From positions 1 to 38,817 of the forward strand of contig JAUCBJ010000110.1 in assembly GCA_032718475.1 (NCBI GenBank): DNA of 38,817 nt, given 5' to 3'. This document shows positions 38,210 through 38,817 of the stretch, one piece after another. The translations under genes were made by a program, and so were the position numbers. The stretch comes from Nemertoderma westbladi. Its lineage: Eukaryota > Xenacoelomorpha > Nemertodermatida > Nemertodermatidae. Each line of letters begins with the position of its first letter. Position 1 is the first letter of the stretch. The notes beneath the pieces were generated by a model, which made no database searches, was not told where the DNA came from, and saw nothing but the letters and a program-made list of their open reading frames with translations.

Positions 38210-38817
38210 AACATCAAAATTAAACAAAGGTAATTCCTCTGATTACTAAAGCTACAGTAATACACTATGTCACAAAAGATTGTAATAAAATTATTACAAT
38301 ATATAAGGCCTATTTAACCAAGAAAATAACAAACAAAGAAAACCGCCTTTTGATACCAAACCAACTGACCAAATACCATTAAATTTTGTTGAGATAAAGC
38401 GTATATATGGGCGTTGGAATGTTCAAGCTTCTATTATGCGTATGGTAATTATTTAATCGCAAAACATTATTTTTGATTTTACAGATCGCATCTAAGGGGG
38501 GGTGGGTAGCACCCCTCTACTGTATTTTGGAAATTGACAAAAAACTTTTTTAATCCCATCATGAGCAGAATTTAATGGAGATTTCAAATCTGCAAACAGC
38601 TTTCTCATATCTTTTCTCAAACTCAAGTTATTACCCAAAACGTAAGAGCTAGTCTGATTTTTGACAAGCCTTCGAGCAGCACTATATTTTACAATTCAAT
38701 AAGCAATTTTCATAAAAAAGGATCTCATCAATACTCTCGACTCATATGAATAAAATTGCTAAAAAGTTGTTTGACACAGTTATTGTTGAACATAGAAAAA
38801 TGGTATTATCTAAAATA
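38210..38817. other. AT-rich flank, nothing recognised
   Basis: Non-coding to the window edge. It holds a perfect hairpin ATTGTAATAA-aa-TTATTACAAT (38279-38300) and ttttacag near 38478 that could be a chance splice acceptor. No gene is seen. Confidence 0.4.

Larger units (their letters stand above)
26825..38212 (+). mobile_element. BEL2: decayed second BEL/Pao element, hosting two younger insertions
   Basis: Pieces in order on the plus strand: a gag N-terminal ORF (26825), a G-tract repeat zone, gag text to 28383 (then the Gypsy insertion), continuing gag/zinc/protease/RT-start text from 32912 to about 35180, a non-LTR insertion, then a 3' hairpin, a G14 polypurine tract and an LTR (37566 on). 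No 5' LTR was found. It should lie just left of 26825, but that DNA does not match the 3' LTR. RNase H and integrase are missing, so this copy is heavily deleted. The left limit is uncertain. Confidence 0.7.

Overview
This is a stretch of animal, almost certainly invertebrate, nuclear DNA made mostly of repeats and transposable elements. BEL/Pao retrotransposons are known only from metazoans, and two are present here. There is also a Ty3/Gypsy element, a non-LTR reverse transcriptase, several terminal-inverted-repeat elements without transposase, a complex satellite and a (CA)n microsatellite. There are no operons, Shine-Dalgarno sites, rRNA genes or convincing tRNA genes. The species cannot be named from the sequence. 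The word usage (many TAGGCCTA, ACCGGT and TACAGTA/TACTGTA words) gives a marine-invertebrate impression, but that is only an impression.

Layout. 169-2737 is a satellite array with unit lengths of 56, 39 and 37 bp and a 127-bp foreign interruption. 2738-8172 is AT-rich unique DNA. It holds a diverged duplication, a foldback element (3618-4310) whose arms interleave with a second inverted-repeat pair (3965-4896), a possible terminal exon (4485-4654), a 1,071-bp TIR element with a 4-bp target duplication (5168-6238), a CA microsatellite and a cluster of AACGTT palindromes. 8173-8748 (minus) is a broken RING-finger-like gene. 8773-25506 is a 16.7-kb BEL/Pao element (BEL1) inserted just upstream of that RING relic, with the 5-bp target duplication ATATT on both sides. 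25531-25956 (minus) is a small AT-rich gene of unknown function that lay directly upstream of the RING relic before the insertion.

BEL1 is unusually long. It has LTRs of 578 and 1,159 bp (the 5' copy lost 584 bp), a 2.3-kb repeat-rich leader, and a 460-codon ORF1 with an Ala/Glu/Arg/Lys coiled coil. One in-frame TAA separates ORF1 from the Gag/zinc-knuckle/protease ORF. A 1.26-kb noncoding block follows, then an intact RT-RNase H-integrase ORF, then 3.1 kb that includes a decayed extra ORF with a basic tail.

26185-38212 is a nest. A tRNA-derived, SINE-like repeat is followed by a decayed second BEL/Pao element (BEL2: gag N-terminus, G-tract repeats, gag/protease/partial RT, then a hairpin, polypurine tract and 3' LTR). 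BEL2 was invaded by a complete, recent Gypsy element on the minus strand (28384-32907, LTRs 2 differences in 159 bp, target duplication GGCC). It was also invaded by a 5'-truncated non-LTR element (35251-36680, minus, 10-bp target duplication). The Gypsy gag-pol overlap carries a textbook -1 frameshift signal, GGGAAAC followed by an 8-bp stem.

Most worth following up are: eight 5'-splice-site-like MAGGTRAG words in the BEL1 gag-protease ORF, all in the same codon phase; the decayed accessory ORF and overall size of BEL1; the compact AT-rich gene pair that BEL1 split; and the Gypsy frameshift cassette.
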